Assembly: GCA_014529385.2 (NCBI GenBank)
Contig: CM043944.1
Coordinates: 56,863,268 to 56,927,267, forward strand
Source of the DNA: Adiantum capillus-veneris
Lineage: Eukaryota > Streptophyta > Polypodiopsida > Polypodiales > Pteridaceae
Length of the DNA stretch: 64,000 bases
Direction of reading: 5' to 3'
Shown here: piece after piece, positions 29,201-42,375 of the stretch
Numbering within the stretch: the stretch's first letter is position 1
Layout: each line of letters begins with the position of its first letter
Made by a program: the position numbers and the translations under genes
The notes under the pieces: generated by a model
Told to the model about the DNA's origin: nothing
Seen by the model: the letters and a program-made list of their open reading frames with translations, nothing else
Databases searched by the model: none

Positions 29201-29757
29201 GTCACCGTTGCAATCGGAAAATATCTTTTGTAAATTACGTACCTAAACAAAACAATGACGCTTGCATCTGACCACCCGTACACTGATTGAAGATTCAAAA
29301 ACGCCAGACAAGTACGAAGCGTCGATATTTTGGTGCCTTCATAAATTGGTTGACGTGCCAACTTCCTCAACATGTCTTCAGGAGATAGGCGCACGTCTTC
29401 TAGTGCTACTTTGTTAGAGTTCTCCTCGCTTGTCTGGAAGAAGGCATCCAACATCTCCTCCATGCCGTCATCTTCTGTCTGTAAGTCCTTTTCTGCTTCC
29501 ATCCTTGGCTCTAAATTGGTCGGACCTTCATGCATAATCCTTTTTCTCTCTCTCTCAGATGTAGGTGCTATGTCGCGAAAATCAATGCCCGTTCTGTAGG
29601 AGTCGTATCGTAGATTCTATACGGTTTCTTTAGCAAACTCTCCGTACTTGTGCACATGCTCATTACATATCCTACGCTTGCGGCACAGGATTTGATACTT
29701 GCAGAGCGTGCACGAGCATGCAATCTTTTCCTCCATGTTAGTTGAGGATGTTGCCAT
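26271..29757 (-). pseudogene. tnpD: TNPD-like transposase of the CACTA element
   Basis: Minus-strand segments follow the order of plant En/Spm TNPD. The N-terminus from 29757 is Cys-rich (CSCTLCKYQILCRKRR). Next come YEGTKISTLRTCLAFLNLQ (29535-29176) and CPKCGAMRY with PAKVLQHFLVIPRIKSMF (29081-28800). The Transposase_21 signature is at 28751-28488 (MAMDGFNPF, NLPPWLAIKKGHLILSLIVP). DUF4218 is at 28046-27357 (KSHDWHKFLQFILPIAI, HSRWMFFLERFMKTLKG). DUF4216-like text at 26946-26271 includes LDYYGQVSDILKVSF and a final DEDYLPE before TGA. TNPD acts in the nucleus to cut the element at its termini. Some frame changes can be introns, others look like indels, so I treat it as probably inactive. Confidence 0.85.
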
Positions 29758-30059
29758 CTACAATGATTATGAATGTTGTTTTAATATATATACTCCTCAC
29801 AATGTAAACTACCTCACATTCTCTAGTCTTTCCCAATCTCCGTACACCTCGGTCCAGAGGTGTACGGAGATCAGGACCACCGGGTCAAAATCTCGTCTTT
29901 ATTGGTCAAATCCTATATGGGTAGACACATACGTGCACTCCCAGGTGTACATGGCAATGCATGTAGCGGGAGAAACCCCTTTGCCTCTTTTAGTTCCATA
30001 GTTTCTTCTAGAGGGAGAGAGAGATAGATAGAGAGAGTTTCTGTCCTTTTCACATCTGC

Positions 30060-30612
<553 letters not shown>

Positions 30613-31049
30613 CTATCTCTCTACGTACTAATCGAATGAGCGGCTGAGCTAGAGAGAAAATGAACGCCCACGACTGCGGAGGCCAAACTACACAACATCG
30701 ACAGAGGCTGCATCAGACGATCCAGGTCACTTTGGCTCGACATGCACAACGCCCGGTCAGACTACTGACCATGGAGGAGATTGATGAGGTCCACCATCGA
30801 AGACAAATGCTGGATCTCCTATGATCTACCTATCCCAACTAGCTGCTTTAGCTGCTTAGTCCACACCCAGCAGTTTAGGATTCCATAATATTTTATTTGG
30901 TCATTTTGTCATCTTGTTATTCTGACTCTGTATCAGTCTACCACATTGTAACTTTCTGGTCTCATAGGTCACTTTGGCCTTTTCAAGAGTTAATATAACA
31001 TTTCATTTCATTTCTTTCTTTAATTTTATTTTTTTATGCAAACCATAAT

Positions 31050-31098
31050 TCTCTCTCTCTCTCTCTCTTTAGTTTTAATTTCCTACACACACACACAC

Positions 31099-31163
<65 letters not shown>

Positions 31164-31246
31164 CTACACAAACACACACACACACACACACGATGTGTAG
31201 AGAGAGAGAGAGAGAGAGGGGTTGGGGGGGGGGGGGGGGGGGGGGA
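31050..31246 (+). repeat. CT, AC and GA microsatellites ending in a poly-G tract
   Basis: (CT)n at 31051-31068 and 31102-31160, (AC)n at 31167-31190, (GA)n at 31200-31218 and a G-run of about 24 at 31222-31245. All lie near the right end of the CACTA element. Confidence 0.92.
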
Positions 31247-31359
31247 GAAGAGTTCCATAATACCTGCTGCGCAGGTTTCGGCCAAGATCTGAGAACGCAC
31301 ACGTTGAGGGAGAAAATGGCCCCTGCTTGCGGGTTCGGCTTTTTTTTCCCCAAATGATT

Positions 31360-31515
31360 AGCGTCGATATGTCCATCGATATGCACGTCGATGTATGCGT
31401 GGAAAACTTTACCTTTCTACGCGTATTTCCACGGACATATCGATGCGCATATCGACGGAGTGTAAGAACGTCGATATGGACGTGGAAAGGTACAGGTGTC
31501 GATATATAGGCCGTT
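31360..31515. promoter_or_regulatory. Right subterminal repeat region of the CACTA element
   Basis: Multiple copies of CGTCGATAT, ATCGATATG and CATATCGACG in both orientations mirror the left end, together with GCGTGGAAA, which also occurs near 18637. Confidence 0.75.
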
Positions 31516-32080
31516 GATAACTTTGGGTTATGTTGTAGTGGGAATTTGATATCCCTATTCAAAATTGTTGGCTAGCTTCTGATCACTATAATGTACGTAC
31601 TATTGATGGAAAACATGCTGAAAGCATGCTATTTGGATTTTCCTGGAGTACAACTAAGCATGCAACGTGTGCATATTTAATGCCTGCTCAAAATGCAAAG
31701 GCAAAGCAGGGTACACCTTTGGCAGTAGAAGAGGTACAAGAGGGTAAACTACAAGATTATCATTATTGGATTCTTGATGGCCAACATTCAATTTATGCCG
31801 CAAAAGTTTTGCTTCACAACAATGAACAAAAACAAAATGAGATATTCCAAAGATTGATTGACGTGTATAAATTTTTAAAGGATTTTATTGTTGTAAATGC
31901 TCCTCCAATGGTTGCAACTGCTATGTCTACCATTTCAAATGATGAGGCTAAAGCATTGTATGTCAAGCAACCTTACAGTCAAATATTGCGGCATTTGCAA
32001 AGTCAATGGATCTATTCAAGACGACTATCAAGGGCAACAATTGGAGTTGCAGAGGGACATATATCTCGTGCTAGATGGGA

Positions 32081-32165
32081 TGTAAGTGTTTTTCTTCTTC
32101 TTTCTTATTGTCTTTAATTGGACACTTGAGTTCAATCTTCTCATGGGTGTTATATTTCTTTCTAG
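32081..32165 (+). other. Intron in gene G
   Basis: GTAAGTG at 32081 and a T-rich run ending TTTCTTTCTAG at 32165. Removing 85 bp joins RARWD to TFLRLARMSVGQSW in the same frame (phase 0). Confidence 0.75.
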
Positions 32166-33125
32166 ACTTTTCTTCGATTGGCAAGAATGAGTGTAGGACA
32201 AAGTTGGATTGCTAAACAGGCACACATGGTTACATATTCTGATCGAGTTTATAATTGTTGGGTAGAAATTATTACAAGTCTTGAGGAGGAGAACAAGAAA
32301 CCGCCAGCAATAGTATTTATTTTCTTTGCGTTCTTGAGGAATCAGAGGTAAAGATCATTCAAGAAGAAATTAAAGAGGAGAAGATTTTATTGTCAAAGAG
32401 TGCAAAAGATGGTGATGTAATTGATATGTATGATTGAATCAAGAAACTCAAACAAGACAAACTCATTCAAGATGCACTTCTTGAAGGCTTTAATGCTTTG
32501 AATGAGTCCTCACCGTGTAAACATTGGGACAAAATAGTCAGCATGTACAAAATCAATGATGCATTTTATAAAACCATTCTAATGCTATGTGAGCAATGTC
32601 TCAAAAATAGCTTAAAGCATGGAACAAAGAAATAGGATTTTCTGAATGAAGCTATAAAATACATGCAATGGGCAATTCACCTTCACAAGAGAAAATTGAG
32701 TCTCTTGATTTGCCATGGTCCATCTATGTGATGAACCTAAAGATGGAAGGAGATCTCTACTTGAAGCACCACTTCAACGACCAAATTCCTATTGGCTTAT
32801 GCATTTTAGACTTGACAAAACACTATGGGGACAACTTGCAGTGGAGTGAGGAGATATTTAGAAATGCTTTGGATGGGATGTTGGTTATTTCTAGAGGCTC
32901 AATTGATCCTGGATTTGTCTTTCTTGCATTTATAGATTTCTCTAAACTCACAAAATGCAATGTGCATTCCAGAGTATGAGAGATAACGTGAGCTACCATT
33001 GTTGTGGTGCCTTGCGTCACTTTCCATTAGCAACTTACAAAGGAGCAATTCAAATCCTTGTGGTTATTTCCTTCACAGGACAAGGTAATGCATTTGAAGA
33101 GTTGAGAAGGAGATCAAGCCAATTG

Positions 33126-33618
33126 ATTGTTCTTTGCTTCAAGTAGAAAATGAAGGCATGTCAGATTTGCAATATTTGGAAGCCAAAAAAAGAGTTTTCG
33201 TCAAGCACTACATTCATACATACTGTTTTGAAGATTGCAAGCTTGTAGATCTCTTTAGTGATGGCTCTTTAACTGCACAATAAGGATTACAACAAAAAAA
33301 AGATGTCATCTGCTTAGTTGAGAGCGTGCAAGATCAAGGAACCTTAGCAACTAGGCTTCTCAAAATTGCTAAGGCCCATGATGATATAGAAAAGTGCGTT
33401 GGCCTTCAAGATCAACAACCTACTTTGCAATTAGCTGACAATGTGGGCATCAGAGAAGACATTTCTCCGTAAGAAGAAGAAGAACAAGAAGACCAACCTC
33501 CTTTGTTAATGGAAGCCTACTTGGAAATGGAAGGATGTATGTTTTGAACTTCTTGTATATGTTAACATCTATTCTTGTTGATTTGATACTCTTAATGTTA
33601 GGTTTTGTTTTATGTAGT
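33126..33618 (+). repeat. 493-bp flank, original copy (left of element B)
   Basis: Carries the 3' coding part of gene G (YLEAKKRVFVKHYIHTYCFED, CLVESVQDQGTLATRLLKIA) and a GTATGT...TTTTATGTAG stretch that looks like an intron. It ends in GTAGT, the 5-bp target duplication. It recurs with the same length at 51174-51666. Confidence 0.92.
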
Positions 33619-33907
33619 TGTTGAGCCAACAGAGGATCACACCCACATTTTTGCTCACACTCATCACTTTTGTAACCATTGATTGTAATAAATGTCTTTC
33701 CGACATTGATTTTGAATTGAGTCATTCATTAAGTAACGGAACTCAATTGAGTTTCCAGCTTGTAATCCCGAAGTAATTTCACTTGCTGATGTAATTAGTT
33801 AGAGATGTTCTCACCTCCAAGGCTGAGGTATATAAGCCAAAGTTTTGTAACCTAAAAGGGGATTCAGTTTTTAATCAAAAGTGAGTTTTTGAGCGCCGTG
33901 ACTGTGT

Positions 33908-33982
<75 letters not shown>

Positions 33983-34606
33983 TTCTCTACTTGCTACGCG
34001 AGCTACGGAGCCGCCATTGGAGAAGCGACACCGCCATTGTATTAGCAACGGCGAGAGCTACGCACAGATATCAAGAATGCGTTCTATCGGCTTCTATGTG
34101 TGGTAAGTTCCTACGAGCTTCGGTGTGAGTTTTCTTCCAACTCGTGTGTCGGAATGGAGCGTGCAGCATATCAATAGAACCACAACGAGTAGAGCTACAC
34201 ATTAGTACCATCGGGGTCAAGTTTCGATCACCTGTATTTTTCGACCTATCTTCATACGCGTTTGCCGCACGGAGTGGTTATAGGTTGATTTTGCAGTTCA
34301 AGTCTTTAGGGTGTTGTTCTTACCTAGTGCATAGACTTCCCCTTGAGTTTGAGATCGATTCAATGATTCTAGATCCTATTTCGTATAGCATTCGTTCGTA
34401 GTACGGATTTCAGTCACTTGCGTATTTTAGAACTCAGATTTGATTTCCTTAGTAGTGATTGTCATTAGAAGGTCGAGTAGGTGATTTGACACCCACCTAG
34501 TTGTTTCCATGCGCCTGCGGGTCAAGCTTCGTCCTCATCTGACAAATTCTGTTGTTGGTTGAGTTCTCGCTATTTAGCTTCCGCTAGCTGCGTAACCGCC
34601 TTAACA
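33619..34606 (+). repeat. 5' LTR of element B
   Basis: 988 bp. TATATAAG at 33829 is the likely TATA box and AATAAA occurs at 33688. A (GA)n tract occupies about 33909-33980. It ends TTAACA, two bases before the primer site. The 85-codon frame at 34144-34401 has no recognisable content. Confidence 0.93.
33909..33980 (+). repeat. (GA)n microsatellite inside the LTR
   Basis: About 36 GA units. The same tract occurs in the other two LTR copies (50988-51072 and 51959-52026) with different lengths, so it was present in the element at insertion and has since changed length. Confidence 0.95.
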
Positions 34607-34608
34607 TT

Positions 34609-34626
34609 TGGCGCCGCTGCTGGGAA
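34609..34626 (+). promoter_or_regulatory. Primer binding site (tRNA-Asp type), element B
   Basis: TGGCGCCGCTGCTGGGAA lies two bases after the LTR. It matches the first half of the tRNA-Asp complement well and the rest less well. The same site type in element A supports common descent. Confidence 0.8.
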
Positions 34627-34663
34627 AGAAAGCCCTAAGTAGGTGACCTTAGAATAATCCTAC

Positions 34664-34672
34664 GAGGTGAGT
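34664..34672 (+). promoter_or_regulatory. Possible splice donor downstream of the primer site
   Basis: GAG|GTGAGT is a near-perfect donor, about 40 bp after the primer site, where retroviruses keep their major donor. Possible acceptors precede the third frame (TTACAG, ends 47366). Use of the site is inferred, not shown. Confidence 0.35.
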
Positions 34673-35141
34673 CGTATAAACTACTTTGTATACTTTAGTT
34701 AGAAAAGATCTAGGAATGGTGGACTCCGAAGATCGCGAGAGATACTAGGAAGTGGGGTATTCCTGGGTCTTCCGTGTTGACAGTATTTTTAGTTTAGCTT
34801 AGATTTGTTTGTTGTTTTGTTGGTGTTGAGTAGTTGTTGATAGAAGAAGAATTTGCTAGTCCGTGAGTGGCAGTGGATCTCTTTAAAATCACAATTACCA
34901 AACCCATTTTATGATTAGGAATAGTTTAGGTAGGACTTCATTTGATCCTGATCTAGAGCTAGTAATCATTGGAGTATTTGCTTGATATGGTTGATTGCAT
35001 GTTAGATCACTAAACCGTCGAGTTAGTAGTGAAACTTGCAATAAACAAAAGTAAGAGAAATTTTCTGTGTATCTGGGAGTTGCTGAGCACTAGAGAAAGC
35101 TTAGGGAAGGATTCTGTGCCAAAAAACTAGAGATCTGCAAC

Positions 35142-35869
35142 TTTAGACATCATACGCGTATGATGTCTAAATGACCAAACAGAGACCAAAACAGAAATTT
35201 TGACTTTACCAGAGTGTTCAAAAGGGGGGTTATACCCTAATTTCAACTTAAAACAAGAGCATTAACACTCAAGGAAACCCAAAAAGACAAGTCGGAGTCC
35301 AAGAAACGCAAAGAATAAGAAATTTTGGATTCAGATCTTGTTTTTACATTCAAACCTGACAAAAACACTTGAAACTCAATTGTAAACATTGGAGAAGGCT
35401 TAAAACCAAGAATAGTCAAAATCTGGGACAAAAGACATCATACGCGTATAATGTCTTTTGGCACATCCACTGCTTATTTTTGATATCTGACCTGACAAGA
35501 TTGTTACAAGCACTGTAGGAAGCTTAAATATCAAGTCTTGACCCAAATTGATGAAAAAGACATCATACGCGTATAATGTCTTTTACCTAATTTTAGACAT
35601 ATTTTGATACTTTGCTAACACAGATCCATTGTAATAGCTGTCTAGAGGTTATATTTCAAGTTTCATCCCATTTGGATCACAATTGACCCAAAAAAACAAG
35701 TCAAAAGCGGAAAATTGCCAAGAAAAGCCTAAATTAGCCATAACTTGCTCAAACAGAGTTCAAACTGAATTTTGTGAGTGGAAAGAGCATAAGGGGGCTA
35801 CTGAGAGTGAGCATAACCAAAATAGTCTAAATCTGTGAAAAAAGACATCATACGCGTATAATGTCTTTT
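35142..35869 (+). repeat. 5' palindrome array of element B (4 copies)
   Basis: 24-bp palindromes with half-site AGACATCATACG start at 35145, 35433, 35558 and 35843 (spacings 288, 125, 285). The first extends to a perfect 30-bp palindrome (35142-35171). The other three share one G-to-A change in the right arm (ATAATGTC for ATGATGTC). The array ends 234 bp before the gag ATG. The text between copies is AT-rich and non-coding. Confidence 0.95.
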
Positions 35870-38800
35870 TTAGCATAACTGCAACTAAATTCTCACTTGA
35901 TGAAACAGAAGTTGTCCAACTGACAAGATTAAACAATTGACCAAGTTGTCCAATCCCCACATATACCACTCTAGGTCCAAGGTTCGAAGCGGAACCATCA
36001 CATTTACCTCCTAGTAGTAGACTCAGGGCAGGGGAACCGACAAGGGTAACCCATGAAGTCCATGATGCTAGAGAAAGCTTTAACCGGGACACAGGAGCAA
36101 TGAGATTGGTAGCAGACCATAGACGTATGAGACCATCTCAAGTAGCCAAGTGTATGCCAAAGAAGTATGGTGGTTCAGGAGATCCGTATGCACATGTGTC
36201 ACTCTTTAGGCAAGTCTTAAGAGCTGAGCAGATAACAGATTTCCATACACAATACGAGGGATTTGGTCTTACTCTAGAAGGTACGGCATTGACATGGTTT
36301 CAACCACTGAACATAGGGGGATTCCAGGACATTGACCATTTGCTAAGAGAGTTTGCTGAGGAATTCTCTAAACGAGGGATTAAGCACAATACGGTCTCAC
36401 AAATATATGCTTTTAAACAGAGAGAACACGAAAAAGTGAAGGAAGCTTCACTTCGCTTCAAACAATACATTGAGAGATGTCCAGTACGTGAACGACCACA
36501 AGATGACAGACTATCTGTTCTCTTTATTGAGGGATTGAGAAACGACACTCTCAAGAAGGACTTGCACTTGAAAGCTTGTACAAGTTTCGAGCAAGTAACG
36601 AGAGAAGCATTGTACTTAGTGGATAACTGTACGGTTTATGGAGAGGTGTCAGCGGATACAGATTTTGCATCCGGTAGCTCTTCCTCCGTAGCGAGCGAGA
36701 CTACCACTAAAAAGAATGCTCAAACAACAACCATGCCAAATGTAGAGCAAATGATAGAAGATGCTCTAAAAAGGATGGCACCATACCAAAAACCATTGCC
36801 AAAAACACTGAAATGGTGTGCTATTGAACAAAAATGGACAAACCACCCAACAGAGGAGTGCTATTACAACAAAGGGTATGTAAGGGAGCGTCAGTATACA
36901 CCTCCTGCTCAATTAGCACCACCTCAGGTACATCCAGTACCTCGATACCCAATGGGAAATTTACCAGGACCTATGGGGATAGAAAGACCGCAACCGGTAT
37001 TGGGACAACAACCACCTTTACCACGAGCAAGACCAGTGGGCATTAGATATGCACCAACCTTAGAGAATCAGGAAGAACAAGCCTTAGTGCCTGTTCAAGC
37101 CTATTATGAAGAATCTGGTGCACACATGTCTCCAACTGTGTATTACCCACCAGAAGAACCCAAACAACCAGAACCATGGGGCATGATTGGGAATGTTGGA
37201 ACACCAATAGCTCCAACTGCTTCTGATGAAGAGAGATACAATTTGGACGCAAGAACATTGATGTTCATAGCTCATGGAGGGTTAACAGGACAAAGACCAT
37301 CCTATCCACAAAGGACGAATCACGTGGGACCAAGACCAGCTCTAGGACCCTGTTACAAGTGTGGAGGTGACCATCTGATGAATGTTTGTCCACATACGAA
37401 AATCATTAGAATTAACGCTTATTGCACTGAGTGTGGGGTTACTCACTTCATTGAGGATTGTTCAAAGAATCCAAACAAAGTGCAAAAGACGACATTGAAT
37501 ATGCTAGAAACTATTCCTACCAGCAGTGGGTCTAAAAATGAAACTCTGATACCAACGCAAGTTGTTACTAGAGCTCAAGCTAAGAAAACCACTAGAGAAC
37601 CTGAGAATGGAAAGTTAGCGACTGAAATGGTTAGTCAAGGACCGCGGAGTCAGAAAAACACATGGAAAGCTAGAAAAGCACGCATGAAGTTGAGAAAAGA
37701 ACGTGAAGACGCTATTCTAGCTGAGGAACTAAAGCGAACTAAAGATAGATTAGAAAAACTTGAGAGTCAAAACGGGAAACGAGAGATGAGCCCGGAAAGA
37801 ACGAAACAAAAGAGTATTAAAGAAACAACGAGCTTAAGCTCAGGGGGATCAGTGCTAGTCGAAAAAGTACACGAACCATTGGACGCACTGATGAGAGCTT
37901 ACGAAGCTAGGTTAAAGAACAACCAAACACAAGAACAGAGGTGGATGACATACCCAAACGCGGAATTGGAAAAGCAGAGACTTGAAATGTGCCAGAGAAT
38001 GATCGAGACTGCACAAGCCTTATTTGAACCACCAAGAGAAACAATGAATTGTGGAACGGAAAACCCAATTCAGCAAGAGACTATCGTTTCACGGGTAGCT
38101 GAAAAGACTCCCAGTGCACAAAAGCCTGAAAATACACACAAGGATGACCGCATAGTGTTGAACACAACCGATCAGGAGATAGAGAGTTTTCATCCAGTCA
38201 GACAGAGGTCTTACGGAAGAGATGAGGAATACAATGAATTTTGGAAACAAGTGAGAGAGGAAAACTTTGCAAACGAGCTAAGTTGCCAAGCTAATCAGAC
38301 AAATTGGGAAAAGGACATCACGACCCCTCCCATAGTGGAATTTGAGGCAGGATCTCAAGTGGACTTGGATCTGCAATCTAACTGGGGAGATGGGGGCTCT
38401 GTTAGAACAATGGAGAGCAAACATCATTCACTGAATACTTTACCTTCATACTTAGGAGAGTATGAAGCAAAATCCGATATTAGAGCACTTCCCTCACGAA
38501 GAATCTCATCAGAAAAAGTCATGGACTCGCAAGGATTGATAGAGATCTTGTCAACACCAGTGACATGCACTATCACTCTAGCTGAGCTTTTGAGGCTAAG
38601 ACCACATATGTGGACCACTGTAGGAAAATGCTTGGAGAAATTCGGGATAAAAGACCCAACATCAAGACTGAAAGAGGGTATACAAGAGCTGAGCAAACCA
38701 CAAAAGAATGCTAAGCCTGTACCCTTAAACAAGGTCGGAGAGTATTGCGAAGGTGAAGAGGGGAATACAACCTTACCAGTTGAATTCCAAGGAGTTAACA

Positions 38801-41629
38801 CGATGGCAATACTAGACAGCGGAGCTAGGGTAGCCATTGCTACAAAAGAAATCTGGAAAAAATGGGGGAAACCAGCAATAAGGAAGACTAGGTTGAAACT
38901 CCAATTAGCAGATGGACACATGGAGAAATCTGTGGGGTTATTAGAGAAAGTTGTAGTGACTTCTTGCGGCATTGAATACGAACATACTTTTGCTATTGTC
39001 GATTTTGGCAAGGAGAATAACTATGATATCATACTGGGAAGACCATTCATGACACAGTTAAAAATGGTCCAGGATTGGGGCTACGATCACATATACGTGA
39101 GAAATATGGGAACCACTACACGTGTGAACCTAAAAGACCATAGCTACAAAGATGTGAACCGAACACCGGTAGAGGAGTTTGATTCAGCTACTTTGGCGGG
39201 ATCCGAATTTCCAGCTTGGTTAGGTAAACCCAAGGAGTTATGGATGTGTGGAGCTTCGAAATGTGGAAGTCTGAAACGAGAAGAATGTGTTTTAGAAAGG
39301 GCTATCGAAGACGAAACTTATATAGGAGAACCCTTTCCAGAGGACACGCTTGAACCATTAGAATGGACACACATTCTAGCAACCCTAGATGTTTGTGCAA
39401 TTCCGGATGGTCCCACAACAAAATTTTGCGACAAGGACGGGTACGATGTGGTTCCATACTTTATGTTGAGAACTGTACTCGAAAAAGAAACTGAAAAGAA
39501 CGATACACTTGAAAAGGAAGATGAAAAGGAGGTGTTTCACGACATTCCCAATCATCCTGAGTGGGGAAATGAAGCAGACAATGAGTCAACGGACAATTCA
39601 ATCGGAAACGAAGAAACTATAACGGATGTCCGATTTTATGATTTTTCGAACCAAACTAAACAACGCCAGAAACGCTATAGAGCAAAGAAAAAAACAAAGG
39701 GGGTTAGAACCAATCCGATGCCTAGAATAGGAGGAAAGAATCAATTCCTAATGCTAGTAAAGGCGGAAGATTGTGTTAAGGACAAGATTTCTGGAAGAAT
39801 GAGAGGCAATGATCAAAAGAGCTTACGAAAAGACAAAAGAGGCTCAAGAAATCGAGTTCAAAGGAATGGAACGAAAACTGAAACTGAAAAATCAGAAAAG
39901 AACAAGCGCAACAGAGAACACACGGAGTCCAAGCTAGAACGTAGAAACAAGTATAGAGAGCTCAAGAAAACTCTGAAAGAAGTTTGGACGACAGAAATTG
40001 AGAGTGGAGAGGACGAATTAAACGCCAAAATCAAGGAAAACATGGATGTTCCCTCTCACTATAGGAAATTCACAATAGAGGATAGGAAGGTGGTATTAAC
40101 CCCACCTATTCGAGAGAGAAAGGAGAACGAATCTTATGACGGACCGGAGGATGCAAAAAAAGTAGATTTAGCAGCTCCACGTGAGACACCTAGACCGGTG
40201 TACATAGCCACAGATTTGTCTCCAGGCGAGGAAGAGAGACTTTTGAGTCTTCTCAGAGAGTATAGGGATGTGTTTGCATGGTCTTATAAGGACTTAAAGG
40301 GAGTTGACCCATCGATATGCCAACACACAATCCCACTGAAACAAGACGCAAAGCCTAGCAGACAGAGACCATACACATATAATGATACGTTTGCTAAGCG
40401 AATCAAAGAAGAGATAGATAAGCTAATGGAAGCTAAATTCATATACGAGACTGAACACACCGATTGGGTATCTCCGATTGTGGTGGTACCCAAGAAGAAC
40501 GGAAAACTCCGAGTGTGTGTCAACTTAAAGAAAGTGAATGCTGCAACAATCAGGGACAATTATCCCCTGCCGATAACTGATCATGTTCTAGAGCGCGTGT
40601 CAGGGAAAACAGCCTACTCCTTTCTTGATGGTTTTTTAGGATATAACCAGCTAGCCATAGCACTGGAAGATCAACATAAAACAGCTTTTGCAACTGAGTG
40701 GGGAATCTATGCTTATAGGGTTATGCCTTTTGGTCTAACCAATGCTCCCGCAACCTTCCAGAGGCTGATGACGCATGCTTTCAAAGAATACTTAAGGTTG
40801 TTTTTAGAAATATACATGGATGACTTATGTGTACATTCTCTTCTGAGAGATGAGCATCTAGAACACCTAAGAAAAGTATTTGAGAAATGTAGGACATATC
40901 GCATTTGTCTCAATCCTGAGAAATGTGTGTTTATGGTCCGACAGGGCAGAATTCTGGGACATATTGTCTCACACAACGGAATATCCACGGATTTAGAGAA
41001 GATAAAAGTTATAGTGGATATGCCTAAACCAACCAATGCGAAAGAAGTACAGAGCTTTATGGGACATTGCGGATATTATAGACGATTCATTTACATGTAC
41101 GCTATAATAGGCCAACCACTTTACAGGCTAATAGTGAACTTTGAATGGACAGAGGAGTGTGAGGAATCGTTCAAGAAATTGAAAGAGGCACTCATTACTG
41201 CTCCAGTCTTGAAATCACCAGATTGGGAGAAGATATTCCATGTGCATATAGATGCTTCGGCATATGCAATAGGATGCATTCTGGCTCAGCCAGAAGAAGG
41301 AAACATGGATTTTCCTATCTGTTACGCCGGTCGACAGCTCAACAATGCAGAGAAGAATTACACCACAACAGAGCGAGAAGGATTAGGAATGATATATGCT
41401 GTGAAGAAATTTCGGCATTATCTTCTAGCCAACAAGTTTGTGTTTTTTACGAATCACCAAGCCTTGCTCTACCTAGTGAATAAACCATGCAATACCGGGA
41501 GAATAGTGAGATGGTTCATTATCTTACTGGAATTCGACTTCACGGTAGTAGTAAAGAAAGGAAAAACACATCTTAGAGCTGATCATCTTTCGCGATTGAC
41601 GAATGGAGAAGGCCCTATAGGAGTAGATG

Positions 41630-42375
41630 ACGACATGCCAGACGCGTACTTGTTCAACATAGAAATGATACCGAAGTGGTCTCAAAATGTCGTTAACCTA
41701 TTAACCTATGGAGGAGAATTCGATAGAAGAGAATACAACCAGAAACATATTGCTATTCAGCAATCCAAGAATCTTCAATTGGTTGCAGGAAGGTTGTATC
41801 AATTGGGAAATGATCAAGTTTTACGACTATGCATCAATCCTGAGGAATATAATATATATCTGTGCGAAGCACATGTTCAGGAATGTGCATTTCATTGTTC
41901 AAGAAGGAACACATATAGGAATTTGTTACAATTGGGAGTCTATTGGCCAGGAATGAAAGAAAGCGTACATGAATATGTCACTGTATGTATTATATGTTCA
42001 TCGAAACTGCTAGCAGAGTATTTGACATTATATCAGATAACGATCGCTCCGGAATGGAGTCAGTATATTGTTGAATATCTCACAAATAGAACTTTCCCAG
42101 AAGGAACGTCAAAAGCTCGTCAGAAATCTGTAGAGACAGAAGCTAGAGATTACACTTTCATAGGAGATCAACTCTATAAGAGAGGTAAAGACAACCAGCT
42201 TAGGATTTGCGCATCAGAGTCTGAGTATGTGATAATCCTGGAGCAAGCTCATGGAGGAGTAGATGGAGGCCATTTCTCAGGTGATAAGACAACAAAACTT
42301 CTCTTAGCCGCAGGAATATGGTGGCCAACATTACATATGGACGCTGAGGAATACGTTAAACGGTGTGATGACTGT
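41630..42375 (+). other. Tandem duplication of the integrase HHCC zinc domain
   Basis: Two related units of about 126 residues stand in tandem. Unit 1 starts PKWSQNVVNLL and has H1925, H1932, C1963 and C1966 (AHVQECAFH, CIIC). Unit 2 starts PEWSQYIVEYL and has H2051, H2058, C2089 and C2092 (AHGGVDGGH, CDDC). Both have GVYWPGM/GIWWPTL before the Cys pair and GRLYQLG/DQLYKRG before the His pair. Both keep all four zinc ligands. Ty3 integrases normally have one such domain. Element A has lost the region, so the age of the duplication is unknown. Confidence 0.85.

Noticed and set aside
34144-34401. 85-codon frame in the LTR, present again at 52190-52447
   Set aside because: It recurs only because LTRs are identical copies; no domain and no codon-level sign of selection visible.
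38424-39011. 195-codon minus-strand frame
   Set aside because: Antisense shadow of the element B protease region.
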